DNA from: Linnemannia elongata
Taxonomy: Eukaryota; Mortierellomycota; Mortierellomycetes; Mortierellales; Mortierellaceae
Length of the DNA: 64,000 nucleotides
NCBI GenBank assembly: GCA_036320915.1
Contig: JAXBDG010000005.1
Coordinates: 806,001-870,000, forward strand
Direction: 5' to 3'
This document shows, piece after piece, positions 1 through 12,568 of this stretch (the first letter of the stretch is position 1; each line of letters begins with the position of its first letter). The translations under genes were made by a program, and so were the position numbers. The notes beneath the pieces were generated by a model. That model searched no databases and was not told the DNA's origin. It saw only the letters and a list, made by a program, of their open reading frames with translations.

Positions 1-286
1 ATTCTCACTGCACAAACAAAAAAGACAATTGATGGCCATATAATAACCGTCCCTCATCGCAAGCTCTGTCCTTGCGCGATAAAAAAAAGCGTGCATGTGT
101 TGGCATGGTTATCACGTACGATACCCTTTATTTGTTGACAACCAGAGTATCGAAAAAAAAAATACAAGCAAAAAAAATAGAAATGGTGTCTGCTGAGCCC
201 GTGCTCACTCCTAGATCATCGGTCTGTATCCTAAATCGGGGTCCATGTCTGGTACTCAAGCCAGACCCGCCTCAGCATGTCGAACC

Positions 287-1589
287 TCAAAAGGTGACGA
301 GTGACGCGAGCCTCGATCGACTGATATAGGACCCTACTGTGCTTGTCCCTCTACCACCATCGCCCGCGATACCCAGCTCGCCAGAGTGCGACAGCCTTAA
401 GGATCTTGCCCTTGTGTCCAGGACCTTGATCCTAATATGAAGGATCATCAAGTTCTTACAGACCCACCCCCTTGGCTCGACAACGTCCATGTCCATCTTA
501 TGGTAGTGGAGGTCAATGACTTGTGGCTTTGGGCAGCTTCTGGGGGTGAGCTGGAGATGATGGCCAGACACTCGGAAATGATCCAACACTGGGATGATCT
601 CCCCTCTCTCAATATCGACGTGTACCTGCGATAATATGTTGCTACAGACTTCAGCGATGCCTGGTGCAAATAAATAGCGGTGATGGCTTCGACAGTCGTG
701 TGCTCATATTTGGACGTAATCTTGGAGATATTATTGTTGTTGCCGTTACAAGAGAAAATGTTGTTGAGAAACTTGGGGATGATGGCACCGTCGTGACCCT
801 CAAGATGATAGTCGGTCAAGAGAGGGTAGAACCGCAGAAGCTCCTTGATCATGCACGACGAGACCTTGAAATATGGATCAATATCCGAGATACAGAGCGA
901 TGTCAAGCTCGGGAATAGCGATAGTAAGGATGGCCCGCTCGACCGATTGAGAAAATGCTCTTGAGGGACGACCAAAAAATTTTAACGCCCGTGTGCTGCA
1001 AGGATACGGTTGGAGATCCGACAATGTCCGTTCTGACCAGTTTGAGCTCGGACACCGTGGAGTAGCCTTGGAGAATTGCGACCAAATTGTCGAGTGTCAA
1101 GCACAGTGTATCAATTGAAAGGTACTTGAGTTTGGATGGACCTTGTGTCGAACTGTATGAGGGGACCAGGGCCGAACTGGGAACAAAGTGAGAGAGTGAA
1201 TCCTGCTTGTTAGGAGACACGGTTGTTGCTGCTGAGAGACGCAGATTCATGAGACGCGAACTGTTCCCGGAGACGACCTCATAAGCCCGCAAATGCTGCA
1301 TCGGAAAGCGGTGGTTTCGATATGATGATCCTTCAACCTATTGACACCTCCGTTGACGAGCACTGTGATCAGGGGAAGGACCATAGCGTTTTTGACAATA
1401 TGCATGAATTTTCCATGTTTGGTGATGTTTTTTGTAGTGAGATTGGCTCCAAATCACTGGGAGGTAATCTCTCGCCCAGGTCTTAAATACGAGCGCGCAA
1501 GAGAGTGCGTCCTTGACGGTGGCGAAGAGGCTAATCCGGTGCCTGAGTTCAGTAATGTTGGATGGAGTCCTGTCCTTGGCGGGTTCCAT
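287..1589 (-). pseudogene. F-box/LRR-type protein, degenerate
   Basis: The reverse strand reads as consecutive pieces of one protein. At the N-terminus (1589-1338) is an F-box-like segment with the pattern LRHRISLFATVKDALSCALV...W, typical of F-box proteins with C-terminal leucine-rich repeats. An in-frame TAG at about 1335-1337 follows, then the same frame continues to 903. Near an A/T run at about 973-983 the frame shifts and LRR-like text (SLLSLFPSLTSLCISD) continues to 448. A further shift leads to a last piece (589-287) with CKNLMILHIRIKVLDT, a typical C-terminal LRR phrase of these proteins. One stop and two frame shifts over 1.3 kb argue for a pseudogene. Introns or sequencing errors at the homopolymer could explain part of it. 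F-box/LRR proteins normally act as substrate adaptors of SCF ubiquitin ligases; the substrate here is unknown. Confidence 0.6.
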
Positions 1590-1972
1590 TTCGGCGTTGT
1601 TGACGTGAGTGCCAGGCTAGTTGTGCAAAAGTGAGAGGTCGAAGGAGCGAGAAGGAGAAAGAAAATAAAAAATAGAGTATGATCCTATTTATTTAATGAT
1701 AAGGCGAACACACCATCGAGGCTGCGGATGCGCAACGGACGATTGCTTACGTTCGTTTTCTAGGGCTAGGGAGGCAAGGCTTTACAACTGAGTGAACCAT
1801 CGCAACATTTTCTTTCAGCCCCATAACCACAGAAAGATAAGGGTTAAGTGCTATGAACATATACAGACATCCCTCCAACGCACACACCCAATAAAAAAAG
1901 GCTTCATGGATTGAACATCAAAACCATTGCTTTTGTGCACTGCTCCGACCACCCATCTCTTCTCTCTCAGTA
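1590..1972. other. Intergenic, no gene seen
   Basis: About 380 bp between the broken F-box gene and the transposon. No coding pattern or RNA gene is visible. The transposon target TA lies at 1971-1972. Confidence 0.6.
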
Positions 1973-2122
1973 CAGTCGAAAATGGTTTTTGGCGACAGTT
2001 TGCTAATGATTTTGTCGCCATAACCAAACCATTTCAGACTGAATTACCCTCTTCAAAAGCGCGATTCTAAAAGTCTAAAAGCAGTCCCGAATATATTGGA
2101 GCACGTGAGAGTGACATGCCCA
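1973..2122 (+). repeat. Left terminal inverted repeat of pogo-like element
   Basis: 150 bp, matching the reverse complement of 4371-4520 at every base on reading. It begins CAGTCGAAAATGG next to the target TA. The match stops exactly after 2122. Confidence 0.95.
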
Positions 2123-2138
2123 TGACTTTATTGCTCGT

Positions 2139-3758
2139 TCAATGCTTTAGACAAGCGCGTACCAAATGCTTCACCGCCTTTCCAATCTCTCGGTCTCCCA
2201 AGCCTTGCTTGACGCTCTGCCGAACTTGTATGATACCAGCATTCGAAAGAAAATCCCTTGGTCCAGTCAAGTCTCTCAGAGTTTGAACAGCAGAATCGAT
2301 GTCAGTATCTGCTAGCGGTGAGCTTGGATACTCGTCGCCACTTGGGAACTCGCCGAAGCAGACACCATCTCGGATCACATTATCCTGTCCTCCTTCCTCT
2401 CCTTCGTCTGTGTTATTCTGCCATCTCTTCCGCCACCACCTGCCTCAATGCTTCACCAACCGGCTCCTTCTTGCTCTCCACCACTCTAAAGTTCACTTCA
2501 TCCTCCTTCCCGATTTCGGCAACAAGGTGTTGAAAATATACCTTCTCTTGCTCCTTGTACTTGTCGTATTGCGCGTAGCGAGGTTTCGGTGGCTGCTCCT
2601 CCTTTGTTGGCCGTTGTCGACGGAGATTCTCGCGCATCTGGGCTGGAAGAACAGGGGTTGCGGCGAAGCAGTTGCGCAGCGTGGAAGGCTTAATCTGTTC
2701 CCATGCGTATGGAGCCAGAGACCAAGCACGTCCATTAGAGATACTGGTAGCTTGTTCGAAGTTGCGAGCATAATATGTTTCGAAACCAAGCATTTCCAGA
2801 AATATTCGTTTGAAAGCGCTGATTACGCCCGCATCGAGAGGCTGGGTAACCGATGTTGAGTTTGTGGGTAGTCGGCAGATACGGAGATGCTTCTAGGGAA
2901 TTCCTTGTTCAGGGTCGCGCATATCAATGTTGTTGTGTGGGCCTGCAGAGTCCAGAAGAAGCAGACTTGGTCGATCAAGATCATCATCCAACTGTTGCAT
3001 CCAGCGCTTGAAAATATCGCCAGTCATCCATCCTTTCGCCGACCTCTCCTTGGTTATCATTACGTCCGCCGCCCTTTCCATGTCCCTGGGAAAGTGTTCA
3101 CCTAAAAGCAATCCAATACTTATAAAGGTTAACAACTGATCGAAGAATAACAATTTGAAACGTGATCAACACCACTCGCACAGTATATTACCGATAACTA
3201 CCGGTCGCAATGACCTTTTAGTCTTAGCCAGGGCGAGGGACGTTCCGGAGGCGTTGATACAAAACAAAATAGAGACTTTGCAATTCCTGAAAGCCTTGGC
3301 GCCAGCTTTGGAAAGTGGTGTTGTATAAGATTTGGTGTCCAGTTCCGTCAAATACATCCCAGTCTCATCGCAGTTAAAGATAGTGTCATGGGTGTATTGC
3401 GCGCAAAGGTTACGAATTTCAATAAGTTGGGTTTCGATGGCTTCTTGGTCAACCGATCCTGATTCTCCTTGGAGTTGGCAGTAAGATATATTGTACTGCT
3501 TCCTGAATTTGTCGAGCCACCATGCTGAAAATGATAGCGGCATCTGGGACTGATCATCGTTCGATTTGTTCCTGAAGTCGCAAAGTACGGTACATGCGAA
3601 ATCAGCTGCGTTTCTCATCAACTTGCCTGCCACAGGGACATTCTTCTGTCGTTGATCCTGTAGCCAGAGATATAGGACCCACTCCATCATTAGATCCTTT
3701 CGGTCAACAATGTAATGCGCCTCTGGATATCGTTCGGCCAACGCTCGTATCTACCCCC

Positions 3759-3797
<39 letters not shown>

Positions 3798-4298
3798 GAT
3801 GTTGATTAAATACCTTATATTGCTTCTTATTACAACACATAGACTTGCCGGGACAATATATTACGGATGAATATATACTTCGGGTTCTTTCTTGAGCATT
3901 TTCGACATGGCGTCTTTCGAAATGTCAAGCCCTAAAGCGGGGCCAAAGGAGCGAAGGGAGAAATGAAATGGGATATTCTCCTTTTTTCGCTTTTTGAGAT
4001 AATGCCATATGTCTAACAGCTCAGCTTTATCCTTGAAGGAGTAGGAGACTCTTGACAATGGGATCTCATATTCGTCTGGATCAGGAAACATGATGAGAGC
4101 CGCCATATCGTCCTTCCGTGCACTGTTCAAAAGGTCATTATATCTCAAGCGACGACGGGTCTGGATCTCCTCAAGGGTTTTTTTGGTGTATGTCTTGTCT
4201 TTTTTGGAGGCGAGAGGGTGTGAGAGTGGTTTCAATCGTTTGGTCCGTTTCTGGAACTCGTCCTCATGCAATTGACGTCCATGCTTGGCAGTTCTCAT
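2139..4298 (-). pseudogene. pogo-like transposase, interrupted by a stop
   Basis: Exon 1 runs 4298-3879 (ATG at 4298) and ends in phase 0. Exon 2 runs 3750-3192, exon 3 from 3101. Intron 1 has GT at 3878 and a 36-nt T tract before its AG; intron 2 has GT at 3191 and AG at 3102. Exon 1 and the start of exon 2 hold the CENP-B/Tc5-type DNA-binding region. Catalytic aspartates appear in FNCDETGMYL (exon 2), LLLDSAGPHNN and TQPLDAGVI (exon 3), the usual DDE_1 layout. A TAG at 2893-2895 falls in frame between the second and third aspartate, and the same frame then continues with RLPTNSTSVTQPLD to a stop at 2413. A C-terminal acidic/charged piece lies in another frame (2378-2139), by intron or frameshift. 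The TAG most likely inactivates this copy. Confidence 0.85.
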
Positions 4299-4370
4299 GG
4301 GAGGAGTAAGGAAGGGTTAAGGTAGAAAAGCAAATGTCGCGTCTGTTCAAAATGTTCAAAAGATGACAGC

Positions 4371-4520
4371 TGGGCATGTCACTCTCACGTGCTCCAATAT
4401 ATTCGGGACTGCTTTTAGACTTTTAGAATCGCGCTTTTGAAGAGGGTAATTCAGTCTGAAATGGTTTGGTTATGGCGACAAAATCATTAGCAAACTGTCG
4501 CCAAAAACCATTTTCGACTG
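4371..4520 (-). repeat. Right terminal inverted repeat of pogo-like element
   Basis: Exact inverted copy of 1973-2122 over 150 bp, ending ...ATTTTCGACTG just before the target TA at 4521-4522. Confidence 0.95.
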
Positions 4521-4522
4521 TA

Positions 4523-5456
4523 CAACACGACTAAGAAGCGAGTGCACGAGATAGCAATGGCGAGTGGCCGTCAAGAACCGCTCCCAGTGCCAGTTATTTG
4601 GCGTTGTCCATCTGATTGGCCATATGATGAGGAACATGTCCGTGGGTTTTCTTCTATCGGCGGCGCTCAATCGGTGCATTAAGGCCAGCCGGTCTAAGCC
4701 CTTGATCAAAATCAAGGCAGCACAAACAAAAGATGCACTACATATGCCGCCAAGCTTCTCAATTGTCGAGTCTGCCTTGGCCTTCCAATTGGATCAACCG
4801 ACAAATGCGTCCAAGACATCTGTCTACTCGGGATCGTCCCGTCCACTATCCTCCAGGTCGTGCCATCCATCGCCATCCACCGCCCCGGCGAACAGACAAA
4901 ACACATCTTACAAGGAGGACGACAGTGGCTCTGCCACGGGTGTTCTGCTTGAGAGTGTCATATTATACAACGGATTCAGTATGATGGGATTCCCGGCCTT
5001 TTTTTTTTTTTTTTTTTTTTTTTATTGGCAATGCGATCAACCTCCAATCAGAGTCATCAAGAATATAAAATATGGCACCAGACAAAATGACTACAATACT
5101 TGACCTTGAAAGAAGGACGACCATGGTGGAGCCATGGCCGTTCTGCTTGAGGCTACTTGGTGAGAACGTAACTGGGCACAATCGATAATTGGCCTGTCAT
5201 TTCACACATTTTGATTTTCGCGTAACTACGGAAGTGATTCGTAGAGATTTAGCAAGCAGAGCGAATTCGACAATTGCGAAGCTTGGCAGCGTCTGGAGTG
5301 CAGTTTTTGCGCTGGTTTGGTCTTGGTCAAGGGTTTGGATTTAGCAAAAAGAGTCTGAAAAAAAAAAAAATGAACAAGCGAACCCGGGGCGTCGCCACGG
5401 AACACGCGCTAGTGGCGAGGGAAGCAAAAAAAAAAAAAAAAAACGTCAAAAGATGA
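4523..5456. other. Non-coding or degraded stretch with a 25-nt T run
   Basis: No gene can be supported. Open frames here lack family features and end in a T tract at about 4999-5023. A further A tract sits at about 5425-5443 next to the tRNA 3' end. The stretch also contains two diverged copies of a roughly 42-bp segment (see repeat entry), so it may be an old gene or repeat remnant. Confidence 0.45.
4912..5151 (+). repeat. Diverged direct repeat of about 42 bp
   Basis: Copies at 4912-4953 and 5109-5151 share GGACGAC near the start and GTTCTGCTTGAG at the end with similar spacing. In one frame they read KEDDSGSATGVLLES and KDDHGGAMAVLLEAT, so they may be remnants of a duplicated coding piece. 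Intervening DNA includes the T run. Confidence 0.4.
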
Positions 5457-5539
5457 TGGTAGAAGTGGGATTTGAACCCACGCCTCTCTCGAGACCGCAA
5501 CTTGAGTGCGGCGCCTTAGACCAACTCGGCCATCCTACC
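5457..5539 (-). tRNA. tRNA-Leu(CAA): tRNA-Leu (anticodon CAA), no intron
   Basis: On the reverse strand the 83-nt gene starts GGTAGGATGGCCGAG and ends TTCTACC plus discriminator A. The 7-bp acceptor stem pairs with one G-U. The anticodon arm is CCGCA / CTCAAGT / TGCGG, giving anticodon CAA. A long variable arm marks a class II (leucine) tRNA. The T arm is GTGGG TTCAAAT CCCAC. The A box (GGCCGAGTTGG) and B box (GGGTTCAAATC) are internal. There is no intron, unlike many fungal tRNA-Leu(CAA) genes. TTTT occurs just past the 3' end, followed by a longer T tract, suiting RNA polymerase III termination. Confidence 0.95.
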
Positions 5540-5791
5540 AGATGATATTTCATTGAATATCTTGACATTATTGAATTCAATAACCCACGTACTGTCACGT
5601 GGGTATTACGTAGTGGTATCCCGATCTGGTCGCTAATTCTGCAGTCCTCCCACATAGCTGGAGCGTCTTCGTTGCAAAGCGATGGCGCTTTTCTATTTGT
5701 GATTCCAACAAACGAACGAACCAGGACCAAGGACCAGGACTCGCCAGCGCCACCGACCAGACCAACCAGACCGACGACATCACAGACTATA

Positions 5792-7330
5792 ATGAAGCTG
5801 ACTCCAGATCTCATCGCACGGGCACCATGCTACCTCAATGCTCTTCAGGACCGGGAACTGGACCTTCGCAGTAAATGACCAAACCATCCCTTTTGCTTCG
5901 TGTCACCCCTTTCTTCTCTCACTTTGTTGTCGTGTCCTCGCTGGACAAACAAAAGCCCTTCGCTTTTTTCTTGCACGTGCACGGCACTTTTGCCCTCTGT
6001 CATAGTCGTGCCATTGTAGTACATGCCTTGCCAGAAACGGCCGGTGTGGACAATACGATATGTCAACCTATCGAGTTGGAGCTTTGAGCTGATCTGGTCC
6101 TTCTTTTTCTCGATCTGTTTCGTTATTAGGCCATAAGATCCCTGCTATTGAGAACCTTGGAGTCACCAAGGTGCGTTTTATTTCACTGTCGATTCTTTGC
6201 GTTGATTAGCGTTCAACTGACCAGGATCTGAATCAGGAGACAACAGCAGAAACGTTGGAGGACGTGAAGGAGATGTACGATGTGCCACAAATTAAGAATC
6301 TAACAAATGCCATACCTCCGTTTATTATCTCTCCTGTCAATTATCGCCAACCGAAACTCATTGGAACTCGTTTCATTCAACAACAAACTACCGCCACCAC
6401 TAAAAAAACCTATCAACAAAACAGGACTTGAACGATTCGCTGGACCTGACAGACAACGACATCAGAGCCCTTGCAAACTTCCCCGTCCTCCACCGCCTCA
6501 AGACTCTCCTCCTCTCCAATAACCGCATCTCCAAAATCGACCCCGAACTCCTCACAAACTACCTCCCCAACCTCACCACCTTGGTCCTCACCAACAATGC
6601 CCTTGCTGAACTTTCGGATCTTCAGGGCCTTGCGGGAGGAAAGTTTCTGGAACATTTGGTCCTGTTGGATAACCCATTGACAAAGAAGAAATATTACAGA
6701 CTTTATGTTATCTGGAAGTTGCCAACTGTCAGGGTCTTGGATTTCACAAAGGTCGCCCGGAAGGTATGTCGTTATCAACAATTCTCAATACAGGAAAAGC
6801 CGACGTTGTTTTTGGGTGTCTGTTGTTGAGCAATACATGTCGATGGCACACAGAAGCGCAAAACAACTAACCGTCAGCGACCCTCTGTCTTCCACCCTTC
6901 GATTCGCTTTGCGTCACCAATTCAATCGACACCACCCATTCACCACGGGACATAACAACATGACACACAGGAGAGACAGGAGGCAAAGAAACTATTCGAT
7001 GGAAAGGCAGGCCCCTCCGCATTAGCAGAGTCGATCGCCGCTACAAAATCGACCACCTCGACCTTCGAACCCGGTGAGGGTGTGCCCCTGCCACTCAAGT
7101 CAAGCGTACCCACATTGACCATGTCCAAGGAGGACCAGGACAAGATCAAGGCTGCCCTTGCCAAGGCCACGACGTTGGATGAGATCTCGCGACTGGAACG
7201 TGCGTTGAAGGAGGGCAAGATTCCAAGTGATTTGAAGGATCAGCAGGAGACGCAAAGTCGCAAGAAGCAGAAGCTGGATAGCGGCGAGCAGGAAGAGGAA
7301 GAAGAGGAGGAGGATACACCCATGGCGTGA
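5792..7330 (+). CDS. SNRPA1: U2 small nuclear ribonucleoprotein A' (U2A', Lea1-type LRR protein)
   Basis: Four exons: 5792-5870, 6130-6170, 6425-6763 and 6971-7330 (stop TGA), giving 272 residues; the human protein is about 255. The N-terminus MKLTPDLIARAPCYLNA and RDRELDLR-like RELDLRSHKIPAIENLG are family landmarks. Leucine-rich repeats follow (DNDIRALANFPVLHRLK, LLLSNNRISKI, LVLTNNALAELSDL), then LDNPLTKKKYYRLYVI and the LRR cap LPTVRVLDF, a charged helix (ERQEAKKLFDGK) and an acidic tail. All splice phases agree. U2A' binds U2 B'' and the U2 snRNA stem-loop IV and is part of the spliceosomal U2 snRNP in the nucleus, fitting an intron-rich genome. Intron 2 (6171-6424) contains an alternative AG at about 6225 followed by a sequence resembling the true exon 3 start. 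It is convergent with the GH47 gene. Confidence 0.93.
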
Positions 7331-7625
7331 TCTTGAGATGCTTTTTTGGTTTGCTGGGAGAATCGCTCCTATGCTTGCTCGTTTCAAGTCGCGTCGACAC
7401 CCTCTTTTTTTTTCTTTGCAGGAACCGCATACTTTACAACAACTCCGCGCTCTGAAAATGCCTGCATGGAAGAATAAAACCAAACATCCACAACAACACC
7501 ATCTTATCAGATCAAAAATGATGACTTATTTACAAATTAAGTGCTGGAAAAGAAAAAGAAAGAACGAAGAGACAATCAGATGCAATGGCATCGTAGGAGC
7601 GGCCAAAGGTAGGGGTGGGAGGGCT

Positions 7626-10565
<2,940 letters not shown>

Positions 10566-12545
10566 GGTCGTTCTCTTGTTTGTAGGTTACTAGTTGTTGG
10601 TGTGAACGAATGGAGATGGAGAAAGGGCAGAAAGAAAAAAAAAGATGACGGGTTAGATGAAAAGTGCGAAAAGAAAAAGGAGAAGAAGAGGAGCAGGAGG
10701 ATGGTGGTTGCTTGAGCGCAGGAAGTGGGGGACAAAGGGGCGATGAAAGACGAGGAGGAGGGAGAAGGAAGAGAAAGGGGTGCGACAGAAGAGACACAAA
10801 GTAGGGGGAGAACGCCCCTCCTGTCAATTGCTTCGCTCTTCTTGGATACTTCCTACCTATTGATCTGTCCTTTGATTCGTTTTCTTGAAATTGCCTCACG
10901 CAGAATTATGAAAGGAGTGAAAGAGTGAATCGTAGCCTGTAAGGTTTCCTTGCTAAAGCAATTGTGTTTATTTTGATCAGCGACACAGGTTAAGTTATCA
11001 GTGATGGACTGATGGTGCCTGGGTGAGGATGGACATCAAATCGAAGACAAGACAGAATGATCAATGATGGCACCTGGATGGGGATCGGTCTTCTGTTGTC
11101 TGTCAATCCTCTTAAGGGTGAAAGAGAATGGCGCCATTATCTTTAACGTATCCCGATTACCATGAGCCGTTGCTGGCTGTTGGCATTGAAAGCTGCAGGA
11201 TGTTGTACATAGTCCCAGTTGTGCAGACTGCAATGATGAAAATAATGGCCTTCTTGATACATCCTGCTACTTTTAATGTTTACTTGTTGTTGCTGGCTCA
11301 CTTCCACCTGCTAGATCTCCCTAGCATCTCTTACTCTCTCACTTTCTCTGCACCGACCACACTCACTCCCACTAGTTACAACACGCTAACTCCTTGCGTT
11401 GTCACATTCCCACCTTAGTCCCTCCTTCAAACCTTAGCCTACCTAATCCCTTTCCCACCCCGAGTAAGAAAAAAAAATGCTCCCCTATTGTACACCATAT
11501 TCCCTTTTCTTATCCCGTTCTACGTCCCCCTATTTCATCCAATCCTGTCAAAAGAAAAGGGCTACAAGTACGACATAGTTCACCTTCGATCTCTTCTCTA
11601 ACAGCAATTGAGATCCAAACTTTTCTTCTTACGTCGCCCTGTTTAAATTGACCCATCGAACCCACAGTGGCAGCATGCGCACATTCAACTCATGCTTGGT
11701 ATTTCTCCATGGTGCAATCGAGTGCTTTTTTGTTTTTCACAATGTTCACGTTGTAGTAGCAATACGCTCGATCCTCTGTGTCTCAAAAAAAAAAAAAAGA
11801 ACTACCGGTTATTTGAACAAAGGAGGAATTAATGTCGTGTGACAATGGACGTTCTGGTCAGTCTGGACACAAGTTTACTCAATTATCTTGAATTCGCTGT
11901 TTTGCTTTCGTCCCTTCTTTGTGACACTCTGAAGATGCATGAACGTTAGAGTCTTTTGTGGTGAGGAGTGACTAGATAGCTAACTAGTTAACGAAAGGCC
12001 TGTCCGGCGCTGGGAAATGGCACTTAATCGGCCGCTACAGCCCAACCTTATTGGTAGCTGTTTATGCCATGTCCATAGATATGTTAATTCATTCTTCTCC
12101 GTCACTCGTGTGTCTTCACAAACAGTCTCCAACATGTCACTTGATGCCAAAGAGTGTTGGTTGTGCAACGTTGCGAGCCTCAGACTTGTAACTTGGTCAA
12201 CGACGTTCAACTTCAGTGTTACATCCTTACTAACTGGAGGTTCCCATCAAGTCAATTGAGAGATCAAAGGAGGGAGACAATCTTACCTTTCCTGGGGAGG
12301 AATGAGACTCTGGTTCCTGGTTCTGAACCGTGAGAGAAAGGGTCATTTCATCCTTGTTTTCGAGTCAGTTGGATTCGCTACACGTGTGCTCCTTTTTACC
12401 ACGATCATAAGGTCCCACACATCCAGGAGAAAATGAAGCGAGGGGAACGCATGGATCAAGTTACTAACAGCTAGGCCTTCTCAAAAAAAATTCGAACCCC
12501 TTTATTTGCATGTAGTGGATTCGCATGACATAGAGGGTTGAGAAA

Positions 12546-12568
12546 GACTACTAACAGCATTAGTAGTC
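12546..12568. repeat. Short perfect inverted repeat
   Basis: GACTACTAA, a 5-nt spacer CAGCA and TTAGTAGTC form a perfect 9-bp stem in the middle of a gene-free stretch. It could be a protein-binding dyad or a chance hairpin. Confidence 0.6.

Larger units (their letters stand above)
1973..4520 (-). mobile_element. pogo-like (Tc1/mariner superfamily) DNA transposon
   Basis: The element is 2548 bp long, bounded by identical 150-bp terminal inverted repeats that start CAGTCGAAAATGG and flanked by TA on both sides (1971-1972 and 4521-4522). TA duplication is the hallmark of Tc1/mariner/pogo insertion. The interior carries one reverse-strand transposase with an N-terminal helix-turn-helix region and a DDE_1/CENP-B type catalytic domain. 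Having perfect ends over 150 bp means the insertion is recent. The transposase has an in-frame stop, so this copy is probably non-autonomous unless supplied in trans. Confidence 0.95.

Noticed and set aside
4564..5103. 179-residue open frame next to the transposon
   Set aside because: Starts at a non-ATG codon, has no family motif and ends in a phenylalanine run made by a T tract.
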